Below are positions 25,395 through 35,232 of a stretch of DNA of 64,000 nucleotides, one piece after another. Origin of the DNA: Chitinophaga oryzae (GTDB taxonomy: Bacteria > Bacteroidota > Bacteroidia > Chitinophagales > Chitinophagaceae); the NCBI RefSeq assembly GCF_012516375.2, contig NZ_CP051204.2:3596001-3660000 (forward strand), in the 5' to 3' direction. Position numbers and translations under genes: made by a program. How positions within the stretch are numbered: the stretch's first letter is position 1; the number at the start of each line of letters is the position of its first letter. The notes beneath the pieces were generated by a model. It did no database searches, had not been told where the DNA came from, and was given only the letters and a program-made list of their open reading frames with translations.

Positions 25395-28300
25395 ATGTTA
25401 CAACGATTGCTGATTCTCCTACTGCTGCTGGGCCCACTGGCGGCGTTTTCACAGGTACGTACCGTTACGGGTACCGTGCTGTCGGCCAAAGACAAGGAGC
25501 CGCTGCCCGGCGCCACCATCGTCATTAAAGGAACGACGAAAGGTGTGCTGACAGGGCCTGACGGTTCTTTCCGGCTGGAAGTGACAGATCCTGCCGCTAC
25601 TACACTGGTCATTAGTTACGTAGGCATGACCTCACAGGAAGTGCCTGTCAGTACCGCACCCATCACCGTCACCCTGCAATCTGCCGGGAAAGATATTGAC
25701 GAGATCGTGGTGATCGCTTATGGTACCACCAAAAAAAGCTCTTATACCGGTTCGGTATCACAAATAAAGGGGACTGAACTGGAGAACCGCCAGGTGTCCA
25801 GCGTTACCAAAGCCCTCCAGGGCCTCGCTCCCGGCGTACAAAGCGCTTCCCAGAGCGGCCAGCCCGGCTCTGACGCCACCATCCGCATCCGTGGCGTTGG
25901 TTCCATCAACGCCTCTGCAGACCCGCTCTATGTAGTGGACGGAGTGCCTTACGGCGGAAACCTGAGCGCTATCAACCCCTATGACATCGAATCCATCAGC
26001 GTGCTGAAAGACGCTGCCTCTGCAGCTTTATACGGTTCCCGCGGCGCCAACGGCGTGATCATCATCACCACCAAAAAAGGAAAAGCGAAAGGCAGTAATA
26101 TAGACGTTCGCGTTAGTCAGGGCTTCTCTAAAAGAGCGGTGAAAGATTATGACAGGATGTCTACCGATCAATATTTCCCGATGTTCTGGCGTGCACTGTT
26201 CAATGAAAATCTGAATAGTCAGGACTCCATTGCTGCCGCCAGAAACGCGAGCCGCGACCTGGTAGGGGAACTGGGCATCAACCCCTACGGCAGCGCGTTC
26301 CCCGAGCCGGTAGGCACCGACGGTAAACTGGTGGCAGGAGCTAAAGCACTGTGGAATGACGACTGGAACAAAGCCATGCAACGCACCGGTCACCGCACGG
26401 AAGCCAACGTAGCCATCAGCGGAGCAACCGATAAAACCCGCTACCTGATCTCCGGTGGTTACCTCGATGATCAGGGCATCTACCTCGGTTCCGGTTTTAA
26501 ACGCTACACCGTTCGCTCCAACGTGGACATAGACGCCCGCAAATGGCTGAAAGTAGGCCTGAACCTCAGCGCCGCTCACTCCGATCAGCAAGCGCCTCCC
26601 TCAGAAGACAGCCGCAGCGATAACTATATCAACTACGGCCGCCTCATGGGGCCCATGTATCCGGTGTATCAGCGCGATCTCAATACCGGCGCTTATCTCC
26701 TCGATGCAAAAGGCAACAAAATATTCGATTACGGCGATTATCGTCCCGACCCGGCCAACCCACGCACCAACCTGGTGCAGACTTCCGGTATCGACAAACA
26801 CAATGTGCTTCGCGACGACGTATCCGGCCGTTTCTTCGCGGAAGCTACGCTCTACAAAGGGCTGAAGTTCAAAACCAGCTACAATGCGGACTACTCCAAT
26901 CGTGTAGGCCACGACTATACGAACCCCACCCTCGGCTTCGACGCCGAAGTAGGCGGTACCGTATCTAAAGCCAACTACCGCACTTTCAGCTGGACTTTCA
27001 ACAACCTCCTGACCTACGAAAACACCTTCAACGAAAAACATCACCTCAACGTGTTGCTCGGTCAGGAAGCCTATAAATTCAAATACACCTTTCTTTCAGG
27101 GTCCAAATCCGGCTTCTCCGTACCCGGTGTGGACGAACCCGCTGACGCCGCGCTGATCGGAAGCTTCGACGGCTACTCCGATAGCTACCGGCAAAGTTCC
27201 TTCCTCGGAAGAGCAGAATATGACTACGCCGGTAAATACTTCTTCTCCACATCGCTGCGCCGCGACGGGTCTTCCCGCTTCGCACCGGACCGCCGCTGGG
27301 GTACTTTCTGGTCAGTAGGCGGTTCCTGGAAACTGACAGAAGAAACTTTCCTGAAAAGCAGCTCCTGGCTCAACCTCCTGACGCTGCGCGCCAGCTACGG
27401 CGGACAAGGTAACGACAACCTGGGTACCGACCGTTACTATAACTACCTGCCGCTGTATTCTGTTAACAGCAACCTCGGACTGGGGGGTACTTTCCGTGAA
27501 TACCTGTTCAACGACAGGCTGAAATGGGAAACTAACCTCAACCTCAACATCGGGGTAGACTGGTCCATGTTCGACAACCGCTTCGGCGGCAGCGCGGAGT
27601 TCTTCGTCCGTAAATCACAGGACCTGCTGTACTCCAGGCCCAAAGCACCTTCTACCGGTTACGCTTCTGTAGACGAGAACGTAGGCGCACTGAAAAATAC
27701 CGGCATAGACCTCAACCTGCATGGTACGCCTATACGAACAAAAGATTTCAGCTGGACCATCGATCTCAACATGACGCACTATCGCAATAAGATCACCAGC
27801 CTGCCGCAGCAGGAGATCATCAGTGGTACCAAAAAGCTCATGGTGGGTAAATCTATCTATGATTTCTACCTGCGTCAATGGGCCGGCGTAAACCCGAATA
27901 CCGGTGAAGCGCAGTGGAAATACACCAATCCGGACGGAAGCATCAAGGATACTACCAACTACAGCAAAGCCTCCCTGTATTATTCCGGTTCATCGCTGCC
28001 GGACCTGTATGGTGGCCTGACCAACACTTTCACCTATAAAAACTTCTCCTTGTCTTTCCTGATCGTGTACAGCATCGGTGGTAAAGTGCTCGACAATGAC
28101 TACACGTTCCTGATGGGACTGGGTGGCTCTGCCGGCCGTGCATGGTCTACCGAAGTGCTCGACGCCTGGACACCCACCAACCGCAACACGGACGTGCCGC
28201 AGGTAAGTACCGTAGCGCCCAGCTGGACGGCCGCTTCTACGCGCTTCCTGTACGACGCTACCTATGCCAGACTGAAAAGCCTGAACCTTAGCTACTCATT

Positions 28301-28481
28301 GCCGAAATCGCTGATGGAAAGGGCGCACCTGAATAACATCACGGTGTATGTGACAGGGGAAAATCTATTCACTTTGTATAACCACAAGGGTATGGACCCT
28401 GAGCAGACCGTTGGCGGTACTACCTACTATCGTTATCCGGCCGTGAAATCTTTATCCGCCGGTATTAATCTGAGCTTCTAA
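25395..28481 (+). CDS. SusC/RagA-family TonB-dependent outer-membrane transporter
   Basis: 1,028 residues, normal for the family. Signal peptide (MLQRLLILLLLLGPLAAFSQ), then a carboxypeptidase-regulatory-like domain (TVTGTVLSAKDKEPLPGATI, residues ~25-95), a TonB box region (DEIVVIAYGT), the plug (SVSQIKGTELENRQV to GSRGANGVIIITTKKGK, ~110-230) and a 22-strand barrel ending in GINLSF. It imports a nutrient bound by the SusD encoded 10 bases downstream. The preceding Cys-rich leader ORF hints at a sulfur-related substrate or control, which is inference. No polysaccharide-degrading enzyme is adjacent. Confidence 0.96.
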   Translation: MLQRLLILLLLLGPLAAFSQVRTVTGTVLSAKDKEPLPGATIVIKGTTKGVLTGPDGSFRLEVTDPAATTLVISYVGMTSQEVPVSTAPITVTLQSAGKDIDEIVVIAYGTTKKSSYTGSVSQIKGTELENRQVSSVTKALQGLAPGVQSASQSGQPGSDATIRIRGVGSINASADPLYVVDGVPYGGNLSAINPYDIESISVLKDAASAALYGSRGANGVIIITTKKGKAKGSNIDVRVSQGFSKRAVKDYDRMSTDQYFPMFWRALFNENLNSQDSIAAARNASRDLVGELGINPYGSAFPEPVGTDGKLVAGAKALWNDDWNKAMQRTGHRTEANVAISGATDKTRYLISGGYLDDQGIYLGSGFKRYTVRSNVDIDARKWLKVGLNLSAAHSDQQAPPSEDSRSDNYINYGRLMGPMYPVYQRDLNTGAYLLDAKGNKIFDYGDYRPDPANPRTNLVQTSGIDKHNVLRDDVSGRFFAEATLYKGLKFKTSYNADYSNRVGHDYTNPTLGFDAEVGGTVSKANYRTFSWTFNNLLTYENTFNEKHHLNVLLGQEAYKFKYTFLSGSKSGFSVPGVDEPADAALIGSFDGYSDSYRQSSFLGRAEYDYAGKYFFSTSLRRDGSSRFAPDRRWGTFWSVGGSWKLTEETFLKSSSWLNLLTLRASYGGQGNDNLGTDRYYNYLPLYSVNSNLGLGGTFREYLFNDRLKWETNLNLNIGVDWSMFDNRFGGSAEFFVRKSQDLLYSRPKAPSTGYASVDENVGALKNTGIDLNLHGTPIRTKDFSWTIDLNMTHYRNKITSLPQQEIISGTKKLMVGKSIYDFYLRQWAGVNPNTGEAQWKYTNPDGSIKDTTNYSKASLYYSGSSLPDLYGGLTNTFTYKNFSLSFLIVYSIGGKVLDNDYTFLMGLGGSAGRAWSTEVLDAWTPTNRNTDVPQVSTVAPSWTAASTRFLYDATYARLKSLNLSYSLPKSLMERAHLNNITVYVTGENLFTLYNHKGMDPEQTVGGTTYYRYPAVKSLSAGINLSF

Positions 28482-28491
28482 AAACTGTGTC

Positions 28492-29994
28492 ATGAAAAAG
28501 AACAGACTATTATTCATCGCTATATTCGCCGCAGTTGCTTTCGTTGCCTGCAATAAGGATTTCCTGGACACGCGGCCTACCAATGCCGTGCCCGACGACC
28601 AGGTGTTTAACTCCGTGGACAACGCCGAAACCGCGCTGACTGGGATCTGGGCCTATATGTATGAGACCTATTTCACCTTCGCCGTACCAGGCCTCAAATC
28701 GCTGGACCTTACCAGCGATGCGATGGGCAGCGATGTGGCCCTCACCACTTCGTATGGTTTCAGGGACTCCTATACGTTCATCGAAATGGTGGACAATACC
28801 AAAAACAGGGTGAGCGCTTACTGGACCATCCTGTACAAGACCATCGATAACTGCAATAACTTCCTGTCTAAAATAGATAATGTGCCCGGCGACGAAGCGA
28901 AGCGCAAGCTGCTGAAAGGTCAGGCGTCCGCTTTAAGAGGTTTCTGCTACCTGACACTGGCGGAGTTCTATTCCTTTGGCGTTACTACCGATCCTAACGG
29001 AAAATCAGCGCCTATCTATACAGAGCCGGCCAATCCGTCCACGCCGGGTAAGGCCAGGTCTACCGTAGCACAGGTATATCAGCAGGCGATCGCCGATCTG
29101 CAGGCCGCCCTGCCTTTACTGGCGGACTATGAGCGCGACGATACCCGGAAATTTAAAATCGATACCAGGGTCACTAACGGACTGCTGGCAAGGGCTTATC
29201 TCTACAGCAATCAGCCGGCCAAAGCGATCGATCCTGCCGTGGCTGCGCGTAACGGTTACACGCTGATGTCCGGCGACGATTATAACAAAGGCTTCAACGA
29301 CGCCGGTAATGTGGAGTGGATCTGGGCCCAGCCGCAGACGCCCACGCAGAACGTGGCGGCTTCCACCTTCACTTTCCTCGATGTGTCCACACCGGTATCT
29401 TACTATAAAAGTTTCAAGGCCGATCCCTGGTTCCAGGGCTATTTTGACAGCACCGACGTACGTTTCCGCCTGTTCCAGTGGAGCACCAGCGGTCCCGGCG
29501 CTTTGCTGTACAAAAAATTCCGCTTCCGTGATCCGGGTGGAATGGTGTCTGATGTAGTACTGATGCGTGCTGCGGAAATGTACCTGATTGAAGCTGAAGC
29601 ATACGCCAGCACCAACAATACCGCGAAAGCTGCTGAAGTGCTGAATGTGCTCAGAAGCGCCCGTAACTCCCACCTCTACAACGCCGCTGCAGGAGGTTCT
29701 ATAAAAGACACCATCCTGCTGGAAAGAAGAAAAGAACTATGGGGCGAAGGTTTCTCGCTGGTAGACATTATTCGTACAGGCGGTACCGTAGTAAGGAAAC
29801 CGTTTAAAGCCGTTAACGGTACAGACAGTATCATTAAGGTGCCGCAGCCGGATGGTTCCGTTGTCTCCGTTCGCGGGGTAGGGCATCGTACCGTTAAACT
29901 GCCGGACGGATCTGCTTTTGTGAAAAACAGCCCTTACTATCTGTTTGCCATTCCGCTCAGTGAGTTGCAGAACAATCCGAATCTGAATAACTAG
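28492..29994 (+). CDS. SusD/RagB-family nutrient-binding lipoprotein
   Basis: 500 residues. Lipoprotein signal MKKNRLLFIAIFAAVAFVAC with Cys20. SusD-like features: DFLDTRPTNAVPDDQVFNS after the signal, ASALRGFCYLTLAEFYSFGV in the TPR-like core and ERRKELWGEGFSLVDIIRTG near the C-terminus. It is the partner of the SusC just upstream, translationally linked by a 10-base gap, and the last gene before a terminator. Confidence 0.95.
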   Translation: MKKNRLLFIAIFAAVAFVACNKDFLDTRPTNAVPDDQVFNSVDNAETALTGIWAYMYETYFTFAVPGLKSLDLTSDAMGSDVALTTSYGFRDSYTFIEMVDNTKNRVSAYWTILYKTIDNCNNFLSKIDNVPGDEAKRKLLKGQASALRGFCYLTLAEFYSFGVTTDPNGKSAPIYTEPANPSTPGKARSTVAQVYQQAIADLQAALPLLADYERDDTRKFKIDTRVTNGLLARAYLYSNQPAKAIDPAVAARNGYTLMSGDDYNKGFNDAGNVEWIWAQPQTPTQNVAASTFTFLDVSTPVSYYKSFKADPWFQGYFDSTDVRFRLFQWSTSGPGALLYKKFRFRDPGGMVSDVVLMRAAEMYLIEAEAYASTNNTAKAAEVLNVLRSARNSHLYNAAAGGSIKDTILLERRKELWGEGFSLVDIIRTGGTVVRKPFKAVNGTDSIIKVPQPDGSVVSVRGVGHRTVKLPDGSAFVKNSPYYLFAIPLSELQNNPNLNN

Positions 29995-30013
29995 TTTTTA
30001 CCCTTCATACATC

Positions 30014-30046
30014 AAGGCCTTTGGAATTTTTTCCGAAGGCTTTTTT
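30014..30046 (+). terminator. Intrinsic terminator of the SusCD operon
   Basis: Stem 30017-30026 with 30031-30040 (one mismatch), followed by six T. Confidence 0.75.
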
Positions 30047-30053
30047 ATGCCTG

Positions 30054-30620
30054 TCAGTAAATAAAAGGAAGGATGCGGCGGGTGTGCTGCATATAATCGG
30101 TGTATTCGCTGCCGAACTCTTCGGTCAGTACTTTTTCTTCAATGTCCATGCGGTGAATGAACGCAGCCAGCACCGGGATAAAAGCAATGGCCAGTCCCAG
30201 CCAGTTATTGAGCGACAGGCCGAAGCCCAGGAAAGACAACAGGGACCCGGCGTAGGACGGATGGCGGAGAATACTGTAGATGCCCTCTTTTTTGATGCGG
30301 TGGTCTTTACGGATGGTGACAGCCACGGTAAACAACCTGCCCAGCGAGGCGATGGCATAAAACCGCAGGACCATGCCTGCGAGGATCACCGATAACCCGG
30401 TGTAGTTCATGAGGCTGCCCTGCTGCAGTATGGGGAACTGTGTACGGTACGACAGGTACACGGCCACATTAACGCTGATCAGGATCACGATCCAGATATA
30501 AGCCAGGCTGCCTTTGTCTTTGTTCTTTTTGTCCTCCGGCGCCTTGCCGCGCAGTATACGGTTGAGTAATATTTCTGAAAGGAACCATGCCATGTAGATG
30601 ATAGTCGATAACGTATTCAT
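30054..30620 (-). CDS. Isoprenylcysteine carboxylmethyltransferase-like membrane protein
   Basis: 188 residues with about five membrane segments. The ICMT/PEMT signature is clear near the C-terminus: KKEGIYSILRHPSYAGSLLSFLG. Bacterial members are SAM-dependent methyltransferases of uncertain substrate (lipids or small amphiphiles), since bacteria do not usually prenylate Cys. Convergent with SusD, divergent from thioredoxin. Confidence 0.8.
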   Translation of the reverse strand: MNTLSTIIYMAWFLSEILLNRILRGKAPEDKKNKDKGSLAYIWIVILISVNVAVYLSYRTQFPILQQGSLMNYTGLSVILAGMVLRFYAIASLGRLFTVAVTIRKDHRIKKEGIYSILRHPSYAGSLLSFLGFGLSLNNWLGLAIAFIPVLAAFIHRMDIEEKVLTEEFGSEYTDYMQHTRRILPFIY

Positions 30621-30766
30621 TGGACGAAGGGATTGAGATTACAGATATCCCTAATATATGAAATGTTTTCAACTTCAGCTGTTGTTTCCCGTCGTGTGCT
30701 TCCCAACTCGTCCATTATCAAGTCTTTAAAAAAGATTATTTTGCAAAGAGATTAAATCAGTGCGCT

Positions 30767-31063
30767 ATGGAAAATTTGCAGACCATCCTTCAATCAGGCA
30801 CACCGGTGCTGATCGACTGTTTTGCCACCTGGTGCGGCCCCTGTAAGATGATGCCGCCCATACTGAAAGAGGTGAAAGACAAGTTTGGAGACAAGATCCG
30901 GATCATTAAGATCGATATCGATAAAAATCAGCAGCTGGCGGCCCAATGGCAGATCAGCAGCGTCCCTACCATGTTGCTGTTTAAAAACGGGCAGCTGGCC
31001 TGGCGCCAGAGTGGGGTAGTGCCGGCGCATCAATTGATACCGGTATTAACGCCCATGCTGTAA
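30767..31063 (+). CDS. Thioredoxin
   Basis: 98 residues, a minimal thioredoxin with the canonical active site ATWCGPCKMMPP at about 21-32 and the cis-Pro segment SSVPTMLLFKNG. No signal peptide, so a cytoplasmic disulfide reductase. Monocistronic with its own terminator. Main versus accessory thioredoxin cannot be told from sequence. Confidence 0.93.
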   Translation: MENLQTILQSGTPVLIDCFATWCGPCKMMPPILKEVKDKFGDKIRIIKIDIDKNQQLAAQWQISSVPTMLLFKNGQLAWRQSGVVPAHQLIPVLTPML

Positions 31064-31086
31064 TCGCCAACATAAAGAGATTAAAC

Positions 31087-31129
31087 AAGACCGCCCTTTG
31101 ATATCATTATCAAAGGGCGGTCTTTCTGT
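31087..31129 (+). terminator. Intrinsic terminator of the thioredoxin gene
   Basis: Perfect 17-bp stem (31087-31103 with 31108-31124), 4-base loop, short T-run. Confidence 0.85.
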
Positions 31130-31170
31130 ATATTGATAGCGGTTGTATGCTGCCTTGTCCTCAAAAGTGT

Positions 31171-31192
31171 CGCCCGGGGCTTTAGTCCCGGG
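31171..31192. repeat. GC-rich palindromic intergenic repeat, copy 2
   Basis: CCCGGGGC-TTTA-GTCCCGGG, ending 6 bases before the stop codon of the following minus-strand gene. No ACAAC flank in this copy. Confidence 0.65.
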
Positions 31193-31197
31193 AAGGA

Positions 31198-32364
31198 TTA
31201 GTCTATATAAGCATAATAATCCCGCAAATCTTTTTCCAGCTGGTTATAGATAGGCCGGGTAAACTCCATGAAAAGGTCCTGTGGTGGCGGTGGTGGCAGG
31301 TCCCGTCCTCCGATGATCGCGAGGTCTGCCTCGCTCAGGGCGCGGGAATCGCCGGTATAGGTGGCAAACTGGTTGAACCAGGTATAGCTGCCGGGTATGC
31401 GGTCAGAGCGGAGTATCCTGCCGTTATGGATGTCGGCGATCTGGTAGTCCAGCAGGCCTCTGGATTCCACCGTTGTTTTGGTCGTAACAATGGTGGCGCG
31501 CACGGTGGTGTAGGTATTGATGGTTTTACCGGTGGTATCCCTGGTGGTACCGGTGACGATTTCTTTGGACACCTCGCGCCGGGCGCGGTCTACATACGTC
31601 TGGCCCACCATAAAGTCCAGGAAGCGCAGGGCGATGTACTGGTCGGGCCGCAGGTTTTCGTTCCTGGCGGTACGTTCGTCATAGAACACGACGAAACGGT
31701 TGACGTTACGCTGCTGGAGGGAGCGAACGAGGTAGTCCCGGAACTGGTCGGCGCTGAACTGGAAGTAAGGGGAGCGGACGTCCACTTCGCTCACCACCAC
31801 ATATACCACGCCGGCCTGGAAAGCGTCGTCTTTGCGTTCCTGGGCGTCGCGATAGTTGGGGATCAGTTTGAGCGCTGCACCGAATTCATCGTATGCTTTA
31901 CGGGCGCTGGCCTTGTCTCCGCGTTGCATAAGGGCGATGCCCCTGTCGTAGCGTGTTTCGGCAGCGTTTTCCAGGGCGCCGGTGATAGCATCGCTGTAAT
32001 CTTTAGGGGTGACGATCTTCAGGGCGGCAGGGGAGCTGTGAATGGCCTCGTATAGCCGTTGCATGGTCCGGTATTCGTTGCGTATCGGTTCCCATTTAAG
32101 CTGATTGTTGGAGCGGAGCAGGTTGTTGACGCGGTCTTCATGCATCTTCTGTGCCTGGCGGTAGGCTTCAGGCAACAGTTGAAGCGCGGTGGCGTCCTGG
32201 GGTTTGCGCTGGAGTTTTTTGACGAAAGCGGTGACGGCGTTATCATACTTGCCTTTGTTGTAGAGCTTTTCGCCCGAGCGGCAGCTCCATAACAGTATGC
32301 AGGCCAACAGGCACAGCGTTCCCCTTATGCCGGCAGAACGGATAGGTAGACTGATCGTGTTCAA
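31198..32364 (-). CDS. TPR-containing lipoprotein of unknown function
   Basis: 388 residues. The N-terminus carries a lipoprotein signal with lipobox LLWSC (Cys ~28). The mature start (SGEKLYNKGKYDNAVTAFVKKLQRKPQDATA) is TPR-like, and another TPR-like stretch follows at about 140-175 (RGIALMQRGDKASARKAYDEF). The remaining part is beta-rich and not recognised. Located at the end of the fbaA-accD-smpB gene series, 39 bases after smpB. Likely outer-membrane associated; no function is assigned. Confidence 0.8.
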   Translation of the reverse strand: MNTISLPIRSAGIRGTLCLLACILLWSCRSGEKLYNKGKYDNAVTAFVKKLQRKPQDATALQLLPEAYRQAQKMHEDRVNNLLRSNNQLKWEPIRNEYRTMQRLYEAIHSSPAALKIVTPKDYSDAITGALENAAETRYDRGIALMQRGDKASARKAYDEFGAALKLIPNYRDAQERKDDAFQAGVVYVVVSEVDVRSPYFQFSADQFRDYLVRSLQQRNVNRFVVFYDERTARNENLRPDQYIALRFLDFMVGQTYVDRARREVSKEIVTGTTRDTTGKTINTYTTVRATIVTTKTTVESRGLLDYQIADIHNGRILRSDRIPGSYTWFNQFATYTGDSRALSEADLAIIGGRDLPPPPPQDLFMEFTRPIYNQLEKDLRDYYAYID

Positions 32365-32402
32365 GGGACAGGATTTAAGGAGTAAGGTAGCTTGCGGCGT
32401 GG

Positions 32403-32840
32403 TTATTTGATCTGGCGGCGTAATTCCCTGTCAGACTCCCGTTGTTTGATAGACTCCCGTTTGTCGTACAGTTTTTTACCCTTGCCCACACCTATTTCCA
32501 TTTTGGCAAGACTTTTATCCGTAATGAATATACGAAGCGGAACAATGGTATAGCCACGTTCCTTGATTTTGTTCTCTATTTTTTTTAATTCCCGTTTTGT
32601 CAACAGCAATTTTCTTTCGCGCAGGGGATCGTGGTTGGCGCTGGTGCCGTGAGAATATTCGGCGATGTGCAGGCTTTTAACAAACAATTCTCCCTTCGAG
32701 AAATAACAAAAGGAGTCATTAAAGCTGACCCGGCTGGCACGGATAGACTTAATCTCTGTTCCTGTCAATACCATTCCCGCAATAAATTTTTCCTCTATTG
32801 CGTACTCAAAATATGCTGATCTGTTCTTTAATTCGGCCAT
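32403..32840 (-). CDS. smpB: SsrA-binding protein SmpB
   Basis: 145 residues, slightly shorter than most. Brings tmRNA to stalled ribosomes. Conserved features: NRSAYFEYAIEEKFIAGMVLTGTEIKSIR at the N-terminus, GELFVKSLHIAEYSHG, and the basic C-terminal tail KKLYDKRESIKQRESDRELRRQIK that enters the decoding centre. The tmRNA gene is not in the window. Confidence 0.97.
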   Translation of the reverse strand: MAELKNRSAYFEYAIEEKFIAGMVLTGTEIKSIRASRVSFNDSFCYFSKGELFVKSLHIAEYSHGTSANHDPLRERKLLLTKRELKKIENKIKERGYTIVPLRIFITDKSLAKMEIGVGKGKKLYDKRESIKQRESDRELRRQIK

Positions 32841-32842
32841 GG

Positions 32843-32946
32843 GGTGAAAATTTTGGGATTTACGATTTTTTGATTTTGTGATTTAACCTGACCAGGTGGT
32901 CCTCAAAATTCCAAAATCAAAAAATCGCAAATCCCAAAATGAATAT
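32843..32946. repeat. Stop-anchored inverted repeat, arm family A
   Basis: Arms 32847-32884 and about 32900-32941 with centre hairpin ACCTG-AC-CAGGT. The right arm ends 6 bases from the accD stop codon (32947-32949); the left edge abuts the smpB start. Confidence 0.8.
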
Positions 32947-33795
32947 CTAGTTTTTGAAGAGACTGAGCAGGTTGGCCAGTCTTGTTTTTAATTCTTTCCG
33001 GTCCATGATGAAGTCCAGGAAGCCGTGTTCCAACAGGAACTCAGCGCTCTGGAAGCCAGCAGGGAGGTCTTTTTTGATGGTTTCCTTGATGATCCTCGGA
33101 CCGGCAAAGCCGATCAGCGCACCGGGTTCAGCGATGTTCACGTCGCCCAGCATAGCGAAGGAGGCGGTCACACCACCGGTGGTAGGATCTGTCATCAGGG
33201 AGATAAAGGGCAGTCTTGCGTTGGCGAGCTGGGTCAGTTTGGCCGATGTTTTGGCCATCTGCATCAGGGAGAAAGCACTTTCCATCATACGGGCGCCGCC
33301 GGATTTGGAGATGATCATCAACGGCATTTTGTGCACGATGCAGTAGTCGATGGAACGGGCGATTTTTTCACCTACCACGGAGCCCATGGAACCGCCGATG
33401 AAGTTGAAGTCCATACAGGCCACTACCAGGCCTAATCCGTTTACCTTACCGGTGCCAACTGTCATGGCATCTTTCAGGCCTGATTTCTTTTGTGCGTCTT
33501 TCAGCCTGTCGGAGTAAGGCTTGAGATCTTTAAAGCCCAGGAAATCGGTCGGGTAAATATTGGAAAACAGTTCCTCGAACTGATTGTCGTCGAAAATAAT
33601 CTCAAAATACTCCCTGGAGTTGATACGGTTGTGATAGTTACATTTGTCACACACGTAGTAGTGCTCCTTCAGATCCTTAACAGTGGTGGTTTTCTTACAG
33701 TTAGGACACTTGTGCCACAACCCGTCCGGTGCTTCCTTCTTCTCACTGGTGGAGGTGGAGATGCCTTGTTTAATTCGCTTAAACCAGCTTGACAT
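32947..33795 (-). CDS. accD: Acetyl-CoA carboxylase carboxyltransferase subunit beta
   Basis: 282 residues. Transfers CO2 to acetyl-CoA in the first step of fatty-acid synthesis, as a heterotetramer with AccA. The zinc ribbon is visible at residues ~25-55 (WHKCPNCKK ... YYVCDKCNYH), followed by the crotonase fold (KSGGARMMESAFSLMQMAKTSAKL; FAGPRIIKETIKKDLPAGFQ). The alpha subunit is not nearby. Confidence 0.96.
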   Translation of the reverse strand: MSSWFKRIKQGISTSTSEKKEAPDGLWHKCPNCKKTTTVKDLKEHYYVCDKCNYHNRINSREYFEIIFDDNQFEELFSNIYPTDFLGFKDLKPYSDRLKDAQKKSGLKDAMTVGTGKVNGLGLVVACMDFNFIGGSMGSVVGEKIARSIDYCIVHKMPLMIISKSGGARMMESAFSLMQMAKTSAKLTQLANARLPFISLMTDPTTGGVTASFAMLGDVNIAEPGALIGFAGPRIIKETIKKDLPAGFQSAEFLLEHGFLDFIMDRKELKTRLANLLSLFKN

Positions 33796-33824
33796 ATTTT
33801 ACTATTAGATTAGAAAATAGTGGT

Positions 33825-33854
33825 GCAAGATACGAATTAAAGCATAAAACCAAA
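33825..33854 (-). promoter_or_regulatory. Candidate accD promoter
   Basis: On the minus strand: TTTG (33851-33854), 18-base spacer, TATCTTGC (33825-33832), one base off TAnnTTTG. About 29 bases before the start codon. Confidence 0.4.
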
Positions 33855-33914
33855 CAGTTGTTCCGAATCTCCCCCCGGAAACGGGATAAATTATTTTATT
33901 TTAACCACTAATAA

Positions 33915-33967
33915 TGAAGCGGAAACAAAAGCGATTATTTTACTATAAGTCGCTTTGTTTCCGCTTC
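33915..33967 (-). terminator. Intrinsic terminator downstream of fbaA
   Basis: Long hairpin with GAAGCGGAAACAAA paired to TTTGTTTCCGCTTC around an AT-rich loop, 66 bases past the fbaA stop. Confidence 0.7.
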
Positions 33968-34032
33968 GGGCGGTAATACTGAGCTATCAGTCCGGCGAAA
34001 CGCTGCAGGGCAGCGTCTGCCGGGAACCGGTA

Positions 34033-35097
34033 TTAGTTTCTGTTGATGCAGTTCAGGTCGCGGAACGCCTCTTCCAGGCGTTTTACAAAGGTATCTTCAC
34101 CTTTGCGCAGCCATACGCGCGGATCGTAGTATTTTTTGTTAGGCTTGTCTGCGCCTTCGGGGTTGCCCAGCTGGCCCTGCAGATAGTCTTTTTTCGCTTC
34201 GTAGTAGTCGTGTACGCCTTCCCAGAATGCCCATTGCATATCGGTGTCAATGTTCATTTTGATAACGCCGTAGCCCAGGGCTTCGGCGATCTGGTGTTTC
34301 GGAGAGCCGCTGCCGCCGTGGAATACGTAGTATACCGGTTTAGCTTTGGTGCCGAATTTCTGTTGAATAAATTCCTGGCTGTTCTGCAGGATAACAGGGC
34401 GCAGTTCCACGTTGCCCGGGCTGTAAACGCCGTGTACGTTACCGAATGCAGCGGCAACAGTGAAGCGGCTGCCTACTTTGGACAGTACTTCGTAAGCGTA
34501 AGCCACGTCTTCCGGTTGGGTGTAAAGCTTGGAGTTGTCCACGCCGGAATTGTCCACGCCGTCTTCTTCACCACCGGTCACGCCCAGCTCGATTTCGATG
34601 GACATGCCCAGCTTGTTCATGCGCTCAAAGTATTTATGGGAGATCTCGATATTTTCCTGGATAGGTTCTTCGGAGAGGTCCAGCATGTGGGAGCTGTACA
34701 GCGGTTGACCGGTCTGTTTGAAAAACGCTTCACCCGCGTCCAGCAGGCCGTCAATCCAGGGCAGCCATTTTTTGGCAGCATGGTCGGTATGGAGGACCAC
34801 CGGAACACCATAATATTTCGCTACTTCATGTACGTGTTTGGCACCGGAGATACCACCGGCGATGTTGGCCTGCAGCTTGTCGTTCGGCATACCTTTACCA
34901 GCGTAAAACTGTGCGCCGCCATTGGAAAACTGTATAATGACCGGTGAATTTACTTTGGCAGCTGTTTCCAGTACCGCATTAACCGAGTTGGTTCCCACTA
35001 CGTTCACGGCAGGCATAGCAAATCCGTTGTCTTTGGCATCGTTATACAGCGCATCCAGCTCTTCGCCGAATAATACGCCAGCTCTGTATTTTCCCAT
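34033..35097 (-). CDS. fbaA: Class II fructose-bisphosphate aldolase
   Basis: 354 residues, the long class IIA form. Cleaves fructose-1,6-bisphosphate in glycolysis using Zn2+. Zinc and catalytic residues are in VPVVLHTDHAAKKW, ELGVTGGEEDGVDNS, YYVFHGGSGSPKHQI and VIKMNIDTDMQWAFWEG. Monocistronic, with a -7 box upstream and a terminator downstream. Confidence 0.97.
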   Translation of the reverse strand: MGKYRAGVLFGEELDALYNDAKDNGFAMPAVNVVGTNSVNAVLETAAKVNSPVIIQFSNGGAQFYAGKGMPNDKLQANIAGGISGAKHVHEVAKYYGVPVVLHTDHAAKKWLPWIDGLLDAGEAFFKQTGQPLYSSHMLDLSEEPIQENIEISHKYFERMNKLGMSIEIELGVTGGEEDGVDNSGVDNSKLYTQPEDVAYAYEVLSKVGSRFTVAAAFGNVHGVYSPGNVELRPVILQNSQEFIQQKFGTKAKPVYYVFHGGSGSPKHQIAEALGYGVIKMNIDTDMQWAFWEGVHDYYEAKKDYLQGQLGNPEGADKPNKKYYDPRVWLRKGEDTFVKRLEEAFRDLNCINRN

Positions 35098-35128
35098 ACT
35101 TTAAAATGTATTTGTTTTTTTAGGAAAG

Positions 35129-35136
35129 CAAATATA
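35129..35136 (-). promoter_or_regulatory. -7 element of fbaA
   Basis: TATATTTG on the minus strand, exact consensus, 31 bases before the ATG. Confidence 0.55.
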
Positions 35137-35232
35137 CACAGTAAAAAATAAGTTTTATAGTGAAATGTATTTTTATCTCCGCTGAAAAATACAGGCGGAA
35201 AAACGTATTTTAACCACTTATTCGTTATAGCC